Shown one piece after another: positions 1-10,812 of a DNA stretch of 64,000 nt. The notes under the pieces are model-generated. The model searched no databases. It saw nothing but the letters and a program-made list of their open reading frames with translations, and had not been told where the DNA came from. Origin of the DNA: Neurospora tetrasperma FGSC 2508. Its lineage: Eukaryota > Ascomycota > Sordariomycetes > Sordariales > Sordariaceae. How positions within the stretch are numbered: position 1 is the stretch's first letter; every line of letters starts with the position of its first letter. The stretch is from contig NW_009799099.1 of assembly GCF_000213175.1 (NCBI RefSeq), positions 1,690,675 through 1,754,674 of the forward strand, written 5' to 3'. Position numbers and translations under genes: made by a program.

Positions 1-1
1 T

Positions 2-199
2 GAGGCTGGATTACAGTCCGGTGAGGCCACGGCCCAGGAGGCAGAAGAGGCCGAACGTGATGAGGAGGAAATGGAAGGACAGATGGAGCCAGGAATGAAC
101 CAGGATGATGTTGCGGAGCCTGCGTCGGCAGCAACCTTCCCTAGTGAGGGCATCACCAGAGATGCTCGCGCGGCTGTGGACGAGCGCATAACGGCTTAG
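2..199 (+). CDS. C-terminal tail of an unidentified acidic protein (5' end outside window)
   Basis: One frame stays open from the left edge to a TAG at 197-199 and gives 65 residues rich in Glu, Ala and Asp. The other two plus-strand frames close quickly. The acidic, alanine-rich composition looks like a disordered protein tail, not chance reading of non-coding DNA. No domain or family can be recognised from so short a piece. The gene would run toward the Sad1/USP39 gene in the same orientation, leaving about 640 bp between them. An intron-derived or chance frame cannot be excluded. Confidence 0.5.
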   Translation, partial: EAGLQSGEATAQEAEEAERDEEEMEGQMEPGMNQDDVAEPASAATFPSEGITRDARAAVDERITA

Positions 200-838
200 G
201 ACTGCCTTGTGATGTAAATTTGGCTGGCTCGGCTGGAATAGAAAGGGAAGGCTCAAGAGCGGACATGGGTACCTGGGGTAGACACAGCTTTCCGCGAGGA
301 ACCGTGGATAGACGTCGACCCTTCTGGCACACACCGAAGGCTACTATACAATCCGTTTCTGATTCCGTATGAGAGCCTGTGTAGGCATTTTGAAGAATGT
401 TGAAGTCATGAAAACAGTGCAGTGTATGGCCGGAATATGTGCTTGGAAAAGTGACACGGACGGGAGATGGAAGCCGGGGAAAGTGCGGTTGTGACGGCGG
501 AGGTGGTCTGCAGCTGCCGGTTGGTTGCCGGAGCACAGGTCCCATCCGGCAGGCAACTGGAGCTCTGGTGGGGCGGTTCCAGCGTCATTCACATCCATCC
601 GCTAGTGCACTGCGTAGCAGCCCAGCCGGGATGCGCTTCGCTTCGTGTTGACGGTGTCGTGCCATTGATCAACTTGACCTCGAAACTTTCCCAAAATTCT
701 GGCTGTACACCACACTTGAAACATCCAGCAGTACTATTAGGCCCACTCATCCCGCATCTGACGGCAGCACGACGAGACGAAATACGTTCAGCTACGAGTG
801 GTAGTCACCCTCAACTTAACGATCATCAACCGTTCACA
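200..838. other. intergenic region and 5' leader of the Sad1/USP39 gene
   Basis: This stretch lies between the stop of the partial left-edge gene and the chosen start of the Sad1/USP39 gene. From 467 the frame is open and in phase with that gene, and it contains an ATG at 467. The translated extension is Cys/Val/Gly-rich and shows no resemblance to the family, so I read it as promoter and leader. No TATA box stands out. Confidence 0.5.
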
Positions 839-2521
839 ATGTCGAACCTCAAACGCCCAGCGGAAGAGGCCTTCGACGCCGAGGAGGGCCTCTCGCCGTC
901 TTCAAAGAAGTCAAGGATCGATGATTACGACAAAAGTCTCACTCCAGCAAGCGCAATCGCGAATGCTGCCGAAACACGGGAAGGATCAAACGAGGAGAAG
1001 GTGGAACAGACCAATGGCGGAAACAACAGCAACGAAGTAAAAGACGAGGAGGATGACGACCTGGAGGCTGGCGAGGAGGTTGAGGTGAAGGCGCCAATCC
1101 GACAAGCCGCCCCAACAGAAGGCTACGATGATCTCTACCTCGACACAATCGACCGCAACGTTCTCGACTTCGACTTCGAGAAGCTATGTTCCATCAGTCT
1201 CTCAAACATCAACGTTTACGCCTGCCTCGTATGCGGCAAGTACTTCCAGGGTCGGGGTCCCAAGTCGCACGCCTACTTCCACGCGCTCGACGAAGGCCAC
1301 CACGTGTACATTAACATGAGCACCCAAAAGGTCTACGTGCTGCCGGAGGGCTACGAAGTCAAGTCCAAGTCTCTCGACGACATCAAATACGTCTCGGACC
1401 CGCGCTACACGCGCCAGGAGGTTCTCGACCTGGACCGCAAGCCGCACGTGTCGCGCACGCTTCTAGGCAAAGAATACGTGCCGGGGTTCGTGGGCATGAA
1501 CAACATTAAAGAAAACGACTACCTGAACGTGATCGTACAGGCATTATCACACGTCTCCCCCCTCCGCAACTTTTTTCTCCTCGAAGACTTCTCCAACGCG
1601 CCCGAACTAGTCAAGCGTACCTCCATCCTCTTCCGCAAAATCTGGAACCCGCGCGCCTTCAAATCACACGTCTCGCCCCACGAACTGCTGCAGGAAATCT
1701 CCCTCCGCTCCAACAAGAAATTCACTCTAACGCAACAATCCGACCCGGTCGAGTTCCTCTCCTGGTTCCTCAACCACCTCCACCTGGGGCTCGGCGGCTC
1801 CAAAACCAAACCCCACTCCTCAGTCATCCAGCACATCTTCCAAGGAAAACTCAAGGTCGAATCGCAAGCCATCACCGCGCGCGCCGACCAAGTGCACGAC
1901 CGACTACGCTTCGAAGAAGCCGCGGACGTACAGTCGTCCGTCTCCCGCTTCTTGCTTCTCACCCTCGACTTACCGCCGGCCCCCCTGTTCCAAGACGAAC
2001 AAGAACGCAACATCATCCCCCAAGTGCCCCTAACCACGATCCTAGCAAAGTACAACGGCGTAACCGCCCAAGAACTTAACGCGCAGCGCAAGCGGTACCG
2101 ACTTCAACACCCCCTGCCCCCCTTTCTGGTCTTCCACATCAAAAGGTTCAGCAAGAACAAGTTTGTCTCAGAAAGGAACCCTACGATTGTAACTTTTGAC
2201 GCGCGCAACCTGGATGTCAGCCCTTACGTGGAGCCGGATCCGAATTCGCATCAACACGGGGAGCCGATCTGGTATGATTTGGTGGCCAACGTGGTGCACG
2301 AGGCGGTTAGGAACAAGGAGGACGTGGCGGATAGTGTCGGGGAGGAGCGAAAGACGTGGAAAGTGCAATTGCGGGATAAGGCGACGGATGAGTGGGTGGT
2401 GGCGCAGGATTTGTTTGTGGACAAGGTGCGGAGCGAGTTGTTGTACTTGAGCGAGAGTTATTTGCAGATTTGGGAGAGGAGGAGGGAACCTCTGCCGGGC
2501 AAGGGGAAGGGGAAGGCGTGA
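839..2521 (+). CDS. SAD1: U4/U6.U5 tri-snRNP-associated protein, Sad1/USP39 family (inactive ubiquitin protease)
   Basis: This gives a 560-residue single-exon protein. After an acidic, nuclear-signal-like N-terminus (about residues 1-95) comes a UBP zinc finger, with C129 and C132 in ACLVCGKYFQGRG, followed by a USP fold. In an active USP the catalytic Cys would lie in the block GMNNIKENDYLN, but the sequence has Asp227 there. Loss of the cysteine is the hallmark of USP39/Sad1, which acts as a scaffold that recruits or stabilises the tri-snRNP in pre-mRNA splicing. The C-terminus keeps the family ending around SESYLQIWERRR. The ATG at 839 was chosen because MSNLKRPAEEAF begins a typical nuclear N-terminus; the frame is open for 124 more codons upstream, so a longer form is possible. 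The gene converges on the eIF4E-like gene. Confidence 0.9.
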   Translation: MSNLKRPAEEAFDAEEGLSPSSKKSRIDDYDKSLTPASAIANAAETREGSNEEKVEQTNGGNNSNEVKDEEDDDLEAGEEVEVKAPIRQAAPTEGYDDLYLDTIDRNVLDFDFEKLCSISLSNINVYACLVCGKYFQGRGPKSHAYFHALDEGHHVYINMSTQKVYVLPEGYEVKSKSLDDIKYVSDPRYTRQEVLDLDRKPHVSRTLLGKEYVPGFVGMNNIKENDYLNVIVQALSHVSPLRNFFLLEDFSNAPELVKRTSILFRKIWNPRAFKSHVSPHELLQEISLRSNKKFTLTQQSDPVEFLSWFLNHLHLGLGGSKTKPHSSVIQHIFQGKLKVESQAITARADQVHDRLRFEEAADVQSSVSRFLLLTLDLPPAPLFQDEQERNIIPQVPLTTILAKYNGVTAQELNAQRKRYRLQHPLPPFLVFHIKRFSKNKFVSERNPTIVTFDARNLDVSPYVEPDPNSHQHGEPIWYDLVANVVHEAVRNKEDVADSVGEERKTWKVQLRDKATDEWVVAQDLFVDKVRSELLYLSESYLQIWERRREPLPGKGKGKA

Positions 2522-3291
2522 GGATTGAATCATGCGAGTGCGAGTGGGTAGGAAGAGGTCGAAAGGAGGACACTTGATGATTGAGCAGGGGGGTCTTGAA
2601 TGGATAGTGTGCTAATGGAGGCCCGTACGAATGAAAAGGCATGTCCATACGCAAAGTCAAGACACTATGATAGAGATTTTCTGACGTCCAATACTTGGAA
2701 TCAAGCGTTCAACGAGATATTTGACATACTCCATGCTTCACCCCCTTACAGTTTCGCACGCTCAAAGAACAATGGACCATGCCAGCAAGCATGCATGCAT
2801 GCATGCACAGGTTCTATATTTCGCTCCGCCTAACCCACGTCAAGATTCCATCCCATTTGATCCAGCCGTCCCGTCCGTTCATCCATCCGGCCTTTAACCC
2901 CGTTCCAAACCCGCCATGATCCCATCAAAATGATACGCCGTGCGGGTAAATGAAGTGCAAGTGAAAGAAGGCGCAGGAAGAGGAAGAGGAAAACATCCGT
3001 TCCCAATCCCAAGACCACCTCTTTTCCGCTTCTACCAAAAAGGGTTGCCCAAAAACTCAGTAACGCATGCTTGCTGCTGCTTTTTCTTTTGGATACTGTA
3101 CATATGTCTTACTTTAAAGAAGTACGAGGGGTACGGAGGTAGCGCTTGATTTCAAAACGCTGTATGTCCGAAGCGCGCTTAACACGTCCTGTAACGTTGT
3201 TGCCTTCAGCATTGTAGATGGTGCGAATCACCGCACGGTGGAAGACTGACGGAATATGCGTCACGTGGAACCTCGCCTAGGTGTTCAGATG
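2522..3291. other. convergent intergenic region (3' flanks of Sad1 and 4EHP-like genes)
   Basis: The 770 bp between two convergent stop codons hold the 3' UTRs and polyadenylation regions of both genes. A short alternating tetranucleotide tract of the GCAT type lies at 2789-2807. I see no coding potential. Confidence 0.6.
2789..2807. repeat. (GCAT)n microsatellite
   Basis: Nearly five copies of GCAT in tandem, self-complementary, in the 3' flank of the Sad1 gene. Likely a simple-sequence tract without a specific role. Confidence 0.8.
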
Positions 3292-4573
3292 CTACGGGCG
3301 GCTATCCGTCTGCTGCTGCTGTCTGTTGGTGGTCCGCTTATCGCCCTGGTTATGGTCGCGGTTGTTCGCCTTCTCGCGACGCGACTCCTCAATGGCAGTG
3401 CGCTGCTGAATGCTTGAGTCGTGACTCTTCCATTCAACCTTGGTCTCGGAGGGGAATGAGAGGGTCCGGCGCATGGTTTCACTGTTTAGCCAAAGTCAGC
3501 TCGAGATCTCCAAAGTGGCTATCCGGGCAAGTGAGTGAAAACATACCGAATCTTCAGGACCCGCTGGCCATTAGCCCGAGCCCAGATGCTGAGAATATCC
3601 TCGCCATTCCGAACACTGAGAACAATGCCGCAAACATCGTCGTTGGCGTCGCCAAACTGATCACCGATCAGAGCCAGCAGAATGTCCTCCCAGTAGCGAT
3701 CGGCAACACCCTTCCGCAGGCGCACAATCCACTTTCCTCCGTTCTTGTTCTCTTCGTCCTCCCATATTGGCCGAATTCCTTTCTTGAACAGGTGATAGTC
3801 GGACACCAGCGGCAGACCCGAGGGGCGCTTGAGGTGCTGGTAGACAGCGAAGAACTGCTCAGCCGTCTCGCAGGTGGCGATAGGGTGCAGAGTCTTCTCG
3901 TACTCGATGAAGCCGTTAGCCTTCGAGATGGGGGGCCGATACCAGAAGACCCAGCTGTTACGCAGCTGGTGATTTAGGCCCGAACTCGGGGAGTTGGACA
4001 CTGCGCCCTGGGCCCTCTTGTTGGCATCGGCAAGAGAGGCGTTGGAGGCAGTCTTCCCAACGATCTTACCGCCCAGGCCGCCCTCCTTGCTAGATTTCTC
4101 AGCAGAGGGTGTCTTCGCGGAATGACCGATGAGGGTGGTCTCGAACGGGTTGCCGGTAGTCTTGGGAGTCTTGGCCGAACCGAACGAGGCGAACGCGCCA
4201 GACCCAAGGCCAAAAGCGCTCGAAGCGCCGGCCGTGGGCGACACCAGCCCGCCTGGGGTAGTTATAGAGTTGAAGGGGTTGGTCTTTCCGTGCGACGAGC
4301 TATCACCGCCGAATCGCTTGGAAAATGTGCGTGAAGACGAATTATCGACCTGGCCGCCGGATCCAGGTGTTGTCAAGGAGAGCTTGCTCGAGCTATGGAG
4401 CAAACAATGGCATGTCAGTCAGCGGTTCGGAATGTGTTGGCTTGATTGCTGTTCATAGCCATGTGTGATCGACCTCGCGGTGGGGAAGGGGAGTAGGTAG
4501 AGGGGAAGTGCTGGGGTAAAGGGCAAAGACTTGACACTCACTTGGTACGGCGACTCCATAGGTTGGTATCCAT
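3292..4573 (-). CDS. eIF4E class II cap-binding protein (4EHP/nCBP-like)
   Basis: There are three exons: 4542-4573, 3547-4392 and 3292-3481. The introns are 4393-4541 and 3482-3546, with frame preserved at both joins, giving a 355-residue protein. Residues 1 to about 150 are Ser/Thr/Gly-rich and probably disordered, with Phe-Gly spots such as GAFASFGSA. The eIF4E core follows. It contains WVFWYRPP, LFKKGIRPIWEDE (the cap-stacking Trp), NKNGGKWIVRLRKG and the WED motif at RYWEDILLALIG. These match metazoan 4EHP better than canonical eIF4E. Members of this class bind the m7G cap but bind eIF4G poorly, and usually repress or specialise translation. The C-terminal extension is basic and Gln-rich, ending about 30 residues past the fold. 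The first exon encodes only MDTNLWSRRTN. Confidence 0.85.
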
Positions 4574-5001
4574 GGAGAAGTCGGAAACCAAAAACTCGAC
4601 GAACGAGAGAAAAGAAAGAAAAAGAAAGTGGAAGAAACTTGTCACCGGAAGGCTAATGCAACACAGTGAGCGGCGGCGCAAGCAATTCTTCAGAAGCAGT
4701 ACTGCAAGAAAAGCTAGCCTGTAATTATGCGGAAAGCCGGCGTGTATTGGTCGTTCGAGTTGTCGCGGGAGCAGGCACAGGGGCGGCAGCGGCGACGAAA
4801 AAGGATGACGGAGTTGGTGGTAATAGTAGGAACGGTAGTGCAAAGGATGTCAGGTACCTAAGGATCTGGGGGCCGTAGCGGTGATAGACGGGGATTCGTG
4901 ATGGAGTGAGACCTTTCGACCGTGAGGGCGGCGGGCAATATTTTGCAGTGACGACGATTACTAAGGTAGTCAATCCGACTCGTCACTGTCTCAGTAGTAT
5001 C

Positions 5002-5027
5002 TGGTGGTGGTGGTGGTGGTGGTGGTG
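5002..5027. repeat. (TGG)n trinucleotide microsatellite
   Basis: About eight and a half TGG units in the upstream region of the 4EHP-like gene. In one antisense frame it reads as poly-His, which is an artefact of the repeat. Confidence 0.85.
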
Positions 5028-5700
5028 ATGAGGTCTAACAGGGTATCGAGGACGGGGACAGGCGAGTGCAGGTGCAGGCGTTTCCTGGATTGCAGAGGCG
5101 AGCAGGTCGATCCGACGCGGACGGGAATATGGGTTTTGGGATAATAGATGGTGGTTGAATAGTTGGATTGGCTGGTGGGTGAGGTGGAATGACGAGTTTT
5201 GGTTTTGCTTGGGGCGTTGGATCAGATCGATGGAGTGGATGGAATTCGGAAATCGTGAAAAAGGAAGAACAAATCTTGACCTACAGGTATGGACCGCAAT
5301 GGCCCCGAGGCGAACAGTGGGCGCCCGCCGCCTGCGACCGACGGGACGACTGCTTGCAAAAAAGTGGCCAGTGGCAGCCCCAGCGACCGAGGGCGAAATG
5401 GCCCGCGCAGTGGCGGGTCCACCATCCACTGTCACGGGCCTTTCTCTCTCCCTGCCTGCCTGCCTGCCCGTTCCCCGAGAACATGGCTGCAGTGCTGGAT
5501 GGAAGCTCGGAAAGCCCCACCCTGCCAGATGCTGTCGGGATTCCATGGAACATGACTGGTCACTTTCTGGCAATGGTGCACGCTGCAGGGCAGCAACAAC
5601 GTTATGGGCGGTAAGCAGCGGCAGTAAGTGCAGACCCGCCCGTGGAACAGGCAAGATTTCAACTCAAAATGGCGCGACAAATTTCGTTCCCCTTTCCTTT

Positions 5701-5718
5701 TCTTCTTCTTCTTCTTCA
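5701..5718. repeat. TTC/GAA microsatellite
   Basis: Six TCT/TTC units in intergenic DNA, a homopurine-homopyrimidine tract of the kind common in fungal promoters. Confidence 0.75.
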
Positions 5719-7437
5719 CAACCACGACCACATTTCCATAAAACACCGTTGGGCTGCACCTGATCGCTTCCGCGCAACCGACGATACGGATTGTGAAAGT
5801 CAAGAAGAACTCCTCTAAATTGCCCTTGTTTAAAACCATCATCACGAGAGCCCCATTTGCGCGGCGTCCATGATGCGATGATGACCTGAAACAAGATCCG
5901 GACATTCCATATCCTTTCATCACTACAATGTTGTGCCTGGCTCGCTGCTGGTAGTTGTAACAGTACTGCGTATCCTATGCTGCCAGGGTGAAACTGAGGG
6001 AATGAATGCCTAGCGCATGTTATGAATCCTCCTGTTTACGAAATTGTAAGTTCCAGTGTGCCTCTCGTTTTCTGCGGCCCAATGCGCGTTCATGATGATA
6101 CGAACATCATCCGGTAAACCGATTCAGCAATGACGGAACCCGTCCGTGTTGCTTTTGCGACATGTGCGCGGGTTCATCATCATGGGTTGAATCTGAGGAG
6201 TCATTATGGCATTCAAAATCTGAATTGCGCGATACATAGAATTTCATCCCAACCCTGCGTGTATAAGTTGCTTGAGGCTAACTCGGCTGCTTTTCTAGAT
6301 CCCTTAAGTCTCTAGAAACACGGTCACGTTTTTAAAGTGCCCAAACAGAATATGACCGGCCTGCTACTGACTTGGGCCGTAGCATAGAACTGACTCGGAT
6401 GAAACTGACATGAAGAGGCCTTGATCACAAGGCAGGAGGAGGATGGCAGGCCACTGAATCCGTGTATCCTCCCGTGTAGCGAGTAGTCGACACAGGTAGG
6501 CAGATGCGTTCAGTGAATTTTGTCATTTTGTTGATGTCAAACATTTGGTTCTTTTCAGTATCAACTCCCGTCGGTCACTACGGAAGGAACAGTGACTACC
6601 TCTATGTGGTTGGAGGCGACAATGTGTCGTCGCTATACTACTAGCCAGTTAGACCAGTGTACTAGGTATTATGCTTTGATATCCCGATGTAATCAATGAC
6701 CGGGTCGGGTTGCCCCAGCAGCATCTCGGCGCAAACAGAACTGCCGTTCCCCACACCTGCGAGACGGAACGTACTGTCACCGCGACCATTGGCCGCTCAG
6801 AAGGGCCGCCTTACGTCAGGGAGCTAAAGAAGCCAAGGGTGATTCGACGAGCTACCCCACGCTGCAAGCTTCCCTGGAGTGGGGTAAAGTCGAGTCTTTC
6901 CCCCACCGGCCAGACAAGGTACGTACCATTTGGAGAAGGGATGGCAAAGAATTATTCGTCTCTTTTTTTTTCTTTTTTTTTTCCTTTCGTGGTGACCACC
7001 TGACCGGGGCATCATGGCAACTTATTTCTCATCTGTGTAGATCTCTCTAACCTCCTTCTGTGCTTTCATCCATTGCAATATTTATGCTTATACAGACGCA
7101 CTGCCTTTGCAACTAAAAGGCGAGATACACTAGATTATCAACTTATCAGTCAGTACTTACCTAGCTGTAGGTACCTCCGACTGCGGAGAAAGAAAGACCC
7201 CGCCATCCCAACAATCGCTGGAGACCCGAGACGGTCTGTACCTGCAACTCCTGCGGCAAGGGGGAATTGCCGTTTCTACAAAGACAGACACCACTCTTCA
7301 ACACCACAACCAATTCCATCCCACCAAACCCGCAACAACACATTACCGTTGAGGTTCAACACTCCACGGTCATTTTAACGACATACATACGCAGCATATC
7401 ACCATACCGAATCCAATCACACACAATACCGTACGCA

Positions 7438-9483
7438 ATGGAGAAGATCACCGATAAGGTCGCGGCCTTGCCGCCCGACAGCAACTATTTCTCGCTCGAG
7501 TTTTTCCCTCCAAAGACCGCTATGGGCTTCGCGAACCTACGCGACCGTCTCGAACGTATGGCAAGAGGACTTAGGCCGCTTTTCGTCAACGTCACTTGGG
7601 GCGCCGGAGGTTCAACCGCCCAAAAGTCTCTCGAGCTTGCCGAAATCTGCCAGCGCGAGCTTGGCCTTACAACATGTCTTCATCTTACCTGCACAAACAT
7701 GAGCCGTCGCCTGCTAGACAAGACCCTCGAGGATGCAAAGGTCCTCGGAATTCGCAACATTCTTGCCCTCAGAGGCGATCCCCCGAGGGCTGCCGAATAC
7801 CACGATGAGAACGACCCCGAGCCGACCGATGACGAGGAATTCTCTTGGGCCGCCGACCTCGTCCGCTATATCAAGAAAACTCACGGCGACTACTTCTGCA
7901 TTGGTGTTGCCGCCTATCCCGAGGGCCATGCAGAGGAGGCCCATCCTCGCGAGCAGAGCTTGGAGCATGATCTCCCTTATCTCGTCGAAAAAATCCAGGC
8001 CGGTGCCGATTTCATCATGACACAACTCTTCTTCGACATCGACGCTTACGAGCATTTCGAGAATACTCTGCGAGACCACCCTAGCGGTGCCTTCAAGGAC
8101 GTCATCATCATCCCCGGCCTTATGCCCATCCAGAGCTACCAGATGATCAAGAGAACGACGAAACTCAGTCACGCCAAGATCCCGCCCGCTCTCATGGCCC
8201 GCCTTGACGCTGTAAAGGGAGACGATGAGAAGGTCAAGATGGAGGGTGTTGCAATTGTCAGTGAGATGATTGAGCGCATCAAGGAGATCAAGAGCAGGAC
8301 ACCTGGCCCGCGAGGCTTCCACTTCTATACTCTGAACCTGGAGAAGGCCGTTGCATTCATCGCCGAACGCACGAATCTCATACCCCCTGGAACGCCCGAT
8401 GAGGACGAGTCTGCCATCCTGCCAGACTTCCCTCAACTCAGGATTAACGGATCTTCGGTCCCAACTCGATCGATTCAGGACCTGTCGACTAGAAAGGGCT
8501 CAATTGGCTCCGACCCGCGGGATCGGGTGATTGTCGCGAACCAGAGACCCTCGCATCCAGACTACGAGGTTTCGCCTTTGGAGGCCGGTCTTCCGGCAGA
8601 GCCCGTCAACACCAGAGCTAACACACTGGCGATCTCTGAAGGCGAGGGTGTCTTGGGTCGTGAAGCGACTTGGGACGATTTCCCCAACGGTAGATGGGGT
8701 GACGCCAGGTCTCCGGCCTACGGTCAGATTGACGGCTACGGCGTCAGCCTGCACGTCACCGTCCCCCAGGCGCTCCAGCTGTGGGGCTCCCCAAAGACCA
8801 CGGAGGATATCAACAATATCTTTATCCGTCATTTGAAGGGCGAGCTTTCCGCCATCCCCTGGAGTGAAGAGGGTTTCAACGACGAGACGGAAGCCATCCG
8901 GGACAATCTGATCGAGCTCAATTCCAGGGGCTGGTGGTCGCTTGCCTCCCAGCCCGCCGTGAACGGCCTGCGATCGGACGACGGCACCTTTGGCTGGGGC
9001 CCCGAGAACGGCTTCGTCTTTCAAAAGGCCTTTGTCGAGTTCTTCATCCCCTCGGCCGACTGGCGGGTACTCGAAGCGAAACTGAGGCAGCCAGACATGA
9101 AGGACGCCGTGTGCTTTTTCGCCACCAATGCCGCCGGGGACTTTGTCAGCACCGACACAATTAACTTTCGCGCGAGAATGGCCGCCGAAGCGGAGGGAAC
9201 TGCTGAGGCCGACCACAGGCCGCATGAGCCTAGCACCAACGCGGTAACCTGGGGCGTGTTCCCCGGCAAGGAAATCCTGACACCGACCATCATCGAGGAG
9301 GTCAGCTTCCGCGCGTGGAGTGAGGAGGCGTTTGGCATTTGGAGCGAGTGGGCCAAGATCTACGGAAAGGGATCCGACACCCAGAAGTTGTTGGAGGACT
9401 TGAAGGAGGATCTTTGGCTGGTTAATGTGATTCATCATGATTATCTTGAGAAGGACGGCCTTTGGAAGTTGTTGTCTCAGTAG
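7438..9483 (+). CDS. MET12: methylenetetrahydrofolate reductase, MET12 type
   Basis: A 681-residue single-exon enzyme that reduces 5,10-methylenetetrahydrofolate to 5-methyltetrahydrofolate, supplying methyl groups for methionine synthesis. The N-terminal FAD-binding barrel (about residues 1-310) shows SLEFFPPKT, VNVTWGAGGSTA, HLTCTNM, NILALRGDPPR, VAAYPEGH, TQLFFD and GFHFYTLNLEKA. A linker of about 80 variable residues follows, then the eukaryotic regulatory domain from LGREATWDDFPNGRWGD through WGWGP-like and TIIEEVSF segments to the end. The WGAGGSTAQKSLELA block resembles yeast Met12 more than Met13. Fungi normally carry both paralogues, so a second gene is expected elsewhere. The ATG at 7438 is the first in frame, and its MEKITDKVAALPPDSNYFSLEFF start agrees in length with the family. 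Confidence 0.93.
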   Translation: MEKITDKVAALPPDSNYFSLEFFPPKTAMGFANLRDRLERMARGLRPLFVNVTWGAGGSTAQKSLELAEICQRELGLTTCLHLTCTNMSRRLLDKTLEDAKVLGIRNILALRGDPPRAAEYHDENDPEPTDDEEFSWAADLVRYIKKTHGDYFCIGVAAYPEGHAEEAHPREQSLEHDLPYLVEKIQAGADFIMTQLFFDIDAYEHFENTLRDHPSGAFKDVIIIPGLMPIQSYQMIKRTTKLSHAKIPPALMARLDAVKGDDEKVKMEGVAIVSEMIERIKEIKSRTPGPRGFHFYTLNLEKAVAFIAERTNLIPPGTPDEDESAILPDFPQLRINGSSVPTRSIQDLSTRKGSIGSDPRDRVIVANQRPSHPDYEVSPLEAGLPAEPVNTRANTLAISEGEGVLGREATWDDFPNGRWGDARSPAYGQIDGYGVSLHVTVPQALQLWGSPKTTEDINNIFIRHLKGELSAIPWSEEGFNDETEAIRDNLIELNSRGWWSLASQPAVNGLRSDDGTFGWGPENGFVFQKAFVEFFIPSADWRVLEAKLRQPDMKDAVCFFATNAAGDFVSTDTINFRARMAAEAEGTAEADHRPHEPSTNAVTWGVFPGKEILTPTIIEEVSFRAWSEEAFGIWSEWAKIYGKGSDTQKLLEDLKEDLWLVNVIHHDYLEKDGLWKLLSQ

Positions 9484-10812
9484 ATATGAGCGCCAGCGAA
9501 GAAGAGTTGCGGTTGAGTGGGAGAAGTTGCACAGCATTGAAAGGAGTTTCACAATGACACGGGTTGAGATGCATCTAAGGCGGGTTGGATGGGACCAAAT
9601 ATTAGAAAGTGATGGGTTGTTGTGCTGTACGTTGAAGTAAAGCCGAGTGGGGTTGCGTTGCCTTTGACATTTCATGATAGACTTTTAGGTGTAACTTGTA
9701 GTGAGTAGATGTATGATGAGCGTAGAAGAAATACCAGCGGCTTGGTGGTCATGTTGTAATCCTTATCTGGTCTTCATGCCCTTTTCCCAAGTGTCATTCA
9801 CCGGTGTAGGTATGAGGTTCGTTGACGAGAAAAACACCATAAGCCGAGACTGCTCTTACACATCGGCGACAAATGTGCACATCAAATCGGGAGTAAATGT
9901 GTCTAAAAGCCGAACCATTCGAAGTGCAGATTTACCTGGGTACGTACATGACTCTCTACAAACACTGAATCTCTTGAGGAACCGCAAAGATCTCCCTCCC
10001 ACCATGCACCATTCGCCATTCGCCATTCGCCGTTCACCATTCACCACCGCCCCCATGTTGGATGACTAAGTTGCATTCCAGTCCTCAACTACAACCCCTG
10101 TATACAAATGCAGGTTGACTTGGCCCGCGATGATTGCGTAGAACGGTATATCTTGCGTGCTCATCATCTACTGCTGGAGGAACATAGGTATCCTTTGCCG
10201 GAAAGTTGCTTTGATTTTCCCTGAGGATGCCCGCGAGCAACCGTAGGTACGCAAAGTTTCAACCACCTAGACCTAGGTAGTGTATGTTTGTCGAACCCGA
10301 CCCCGTAGATGGTATCCTTGTTGTCGTTATTGTAGTGAAATTCACCCTGCCGCTGACCTGGTACCAGGACCGTGTAGAGGTAGACATAGTTCCTCATGAA
10401 GCAAGACGAACTATCCCGCACCGCTCCATGCCATGAGCGTTTTTTTTTTCTTGTGTTGTTGCTTTGTAAAGAACATAGAAGCAAGTTTTGTATCCCATTG
10501 TGAACCTGAATGTCGAAAGGAAAAGGAAAAAAAGAGAGAAAGAAGAGATATAAAAAGAGAAAAGCAAGAAAGGAAGGGGCAAATGCAGATTGTGAGAGGA
10601 TCCTATACCTCTAGAGACACCGATGCGCTGTTTCTTTCCTTCTCTCAGTACCTACGGGCCTGAAGCAGTGATCTTAGAGGTAGCTGCGCCGTCAATGTCT
10701 GCCCACCTCAAGTTTGCGACTGTGAATGGGTGGTCGGGGTGAGGGTGAGGTGCCCCGCCTTTTGCAAAGCAGCGCCAGGGAAGAGAGAGAGAAGAAAAAA
10801 AGCCAACTCCCA
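9484..10812. other. convergent intergenic region after MTHFR
   Basis: These 1.3 kb lie between the MTHFR stop and the stop of the AT-hook-like gene. They contain a heptamer-like minisatellite at 10009-10045, an ACCTAGGT palindrome with TAGTGTA near 10269-10282 and a purine-rich run near 10515-10580. No gene is supported. Confidence 0.55.
10009..10045. repeat. short minisatellite, CCATTCG units
   Basis: About five tandem, slightly diverged copies of a seven-base unit (CCATTCG, last copies CGTTCAC / CATTCAC). It sits in the convergent intergenic region with no evident function. Confidence 0.75.

Larger units (their letters stand above)
4574..7437. other. divergent intergenic region between 4EHP-like and MTHFR genes
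   Basis: This 2.9-kb region separates two divergent start codons and must hold both promoters and leaders. It contains a (TGG)n tract at 5002-5027, CCTG repeats near 5453-5468, a TTC tract at 5701-5718 and a T-rich run near 6961-6985. Short open frames exist on both strands, but they overlap each other and are repeat-driven, for example the poly-His from the TGG tract. I find no supported gene. Confidence 0.55.

Noticed and set aside
839-2521. Active ubiquitin-specific protease
   Set aside because: The catalytic cysteine position holds Asp227, as in the Sad1/USP39 splicing factors.
4983-5654. Minus-strand open frame of about 220 codons upstream of the 4EHP-like gene
   Set aside because: It is driven by the TGG tract (poly-His) and low-complexity sequence, overlaps other frames and resembles no family.
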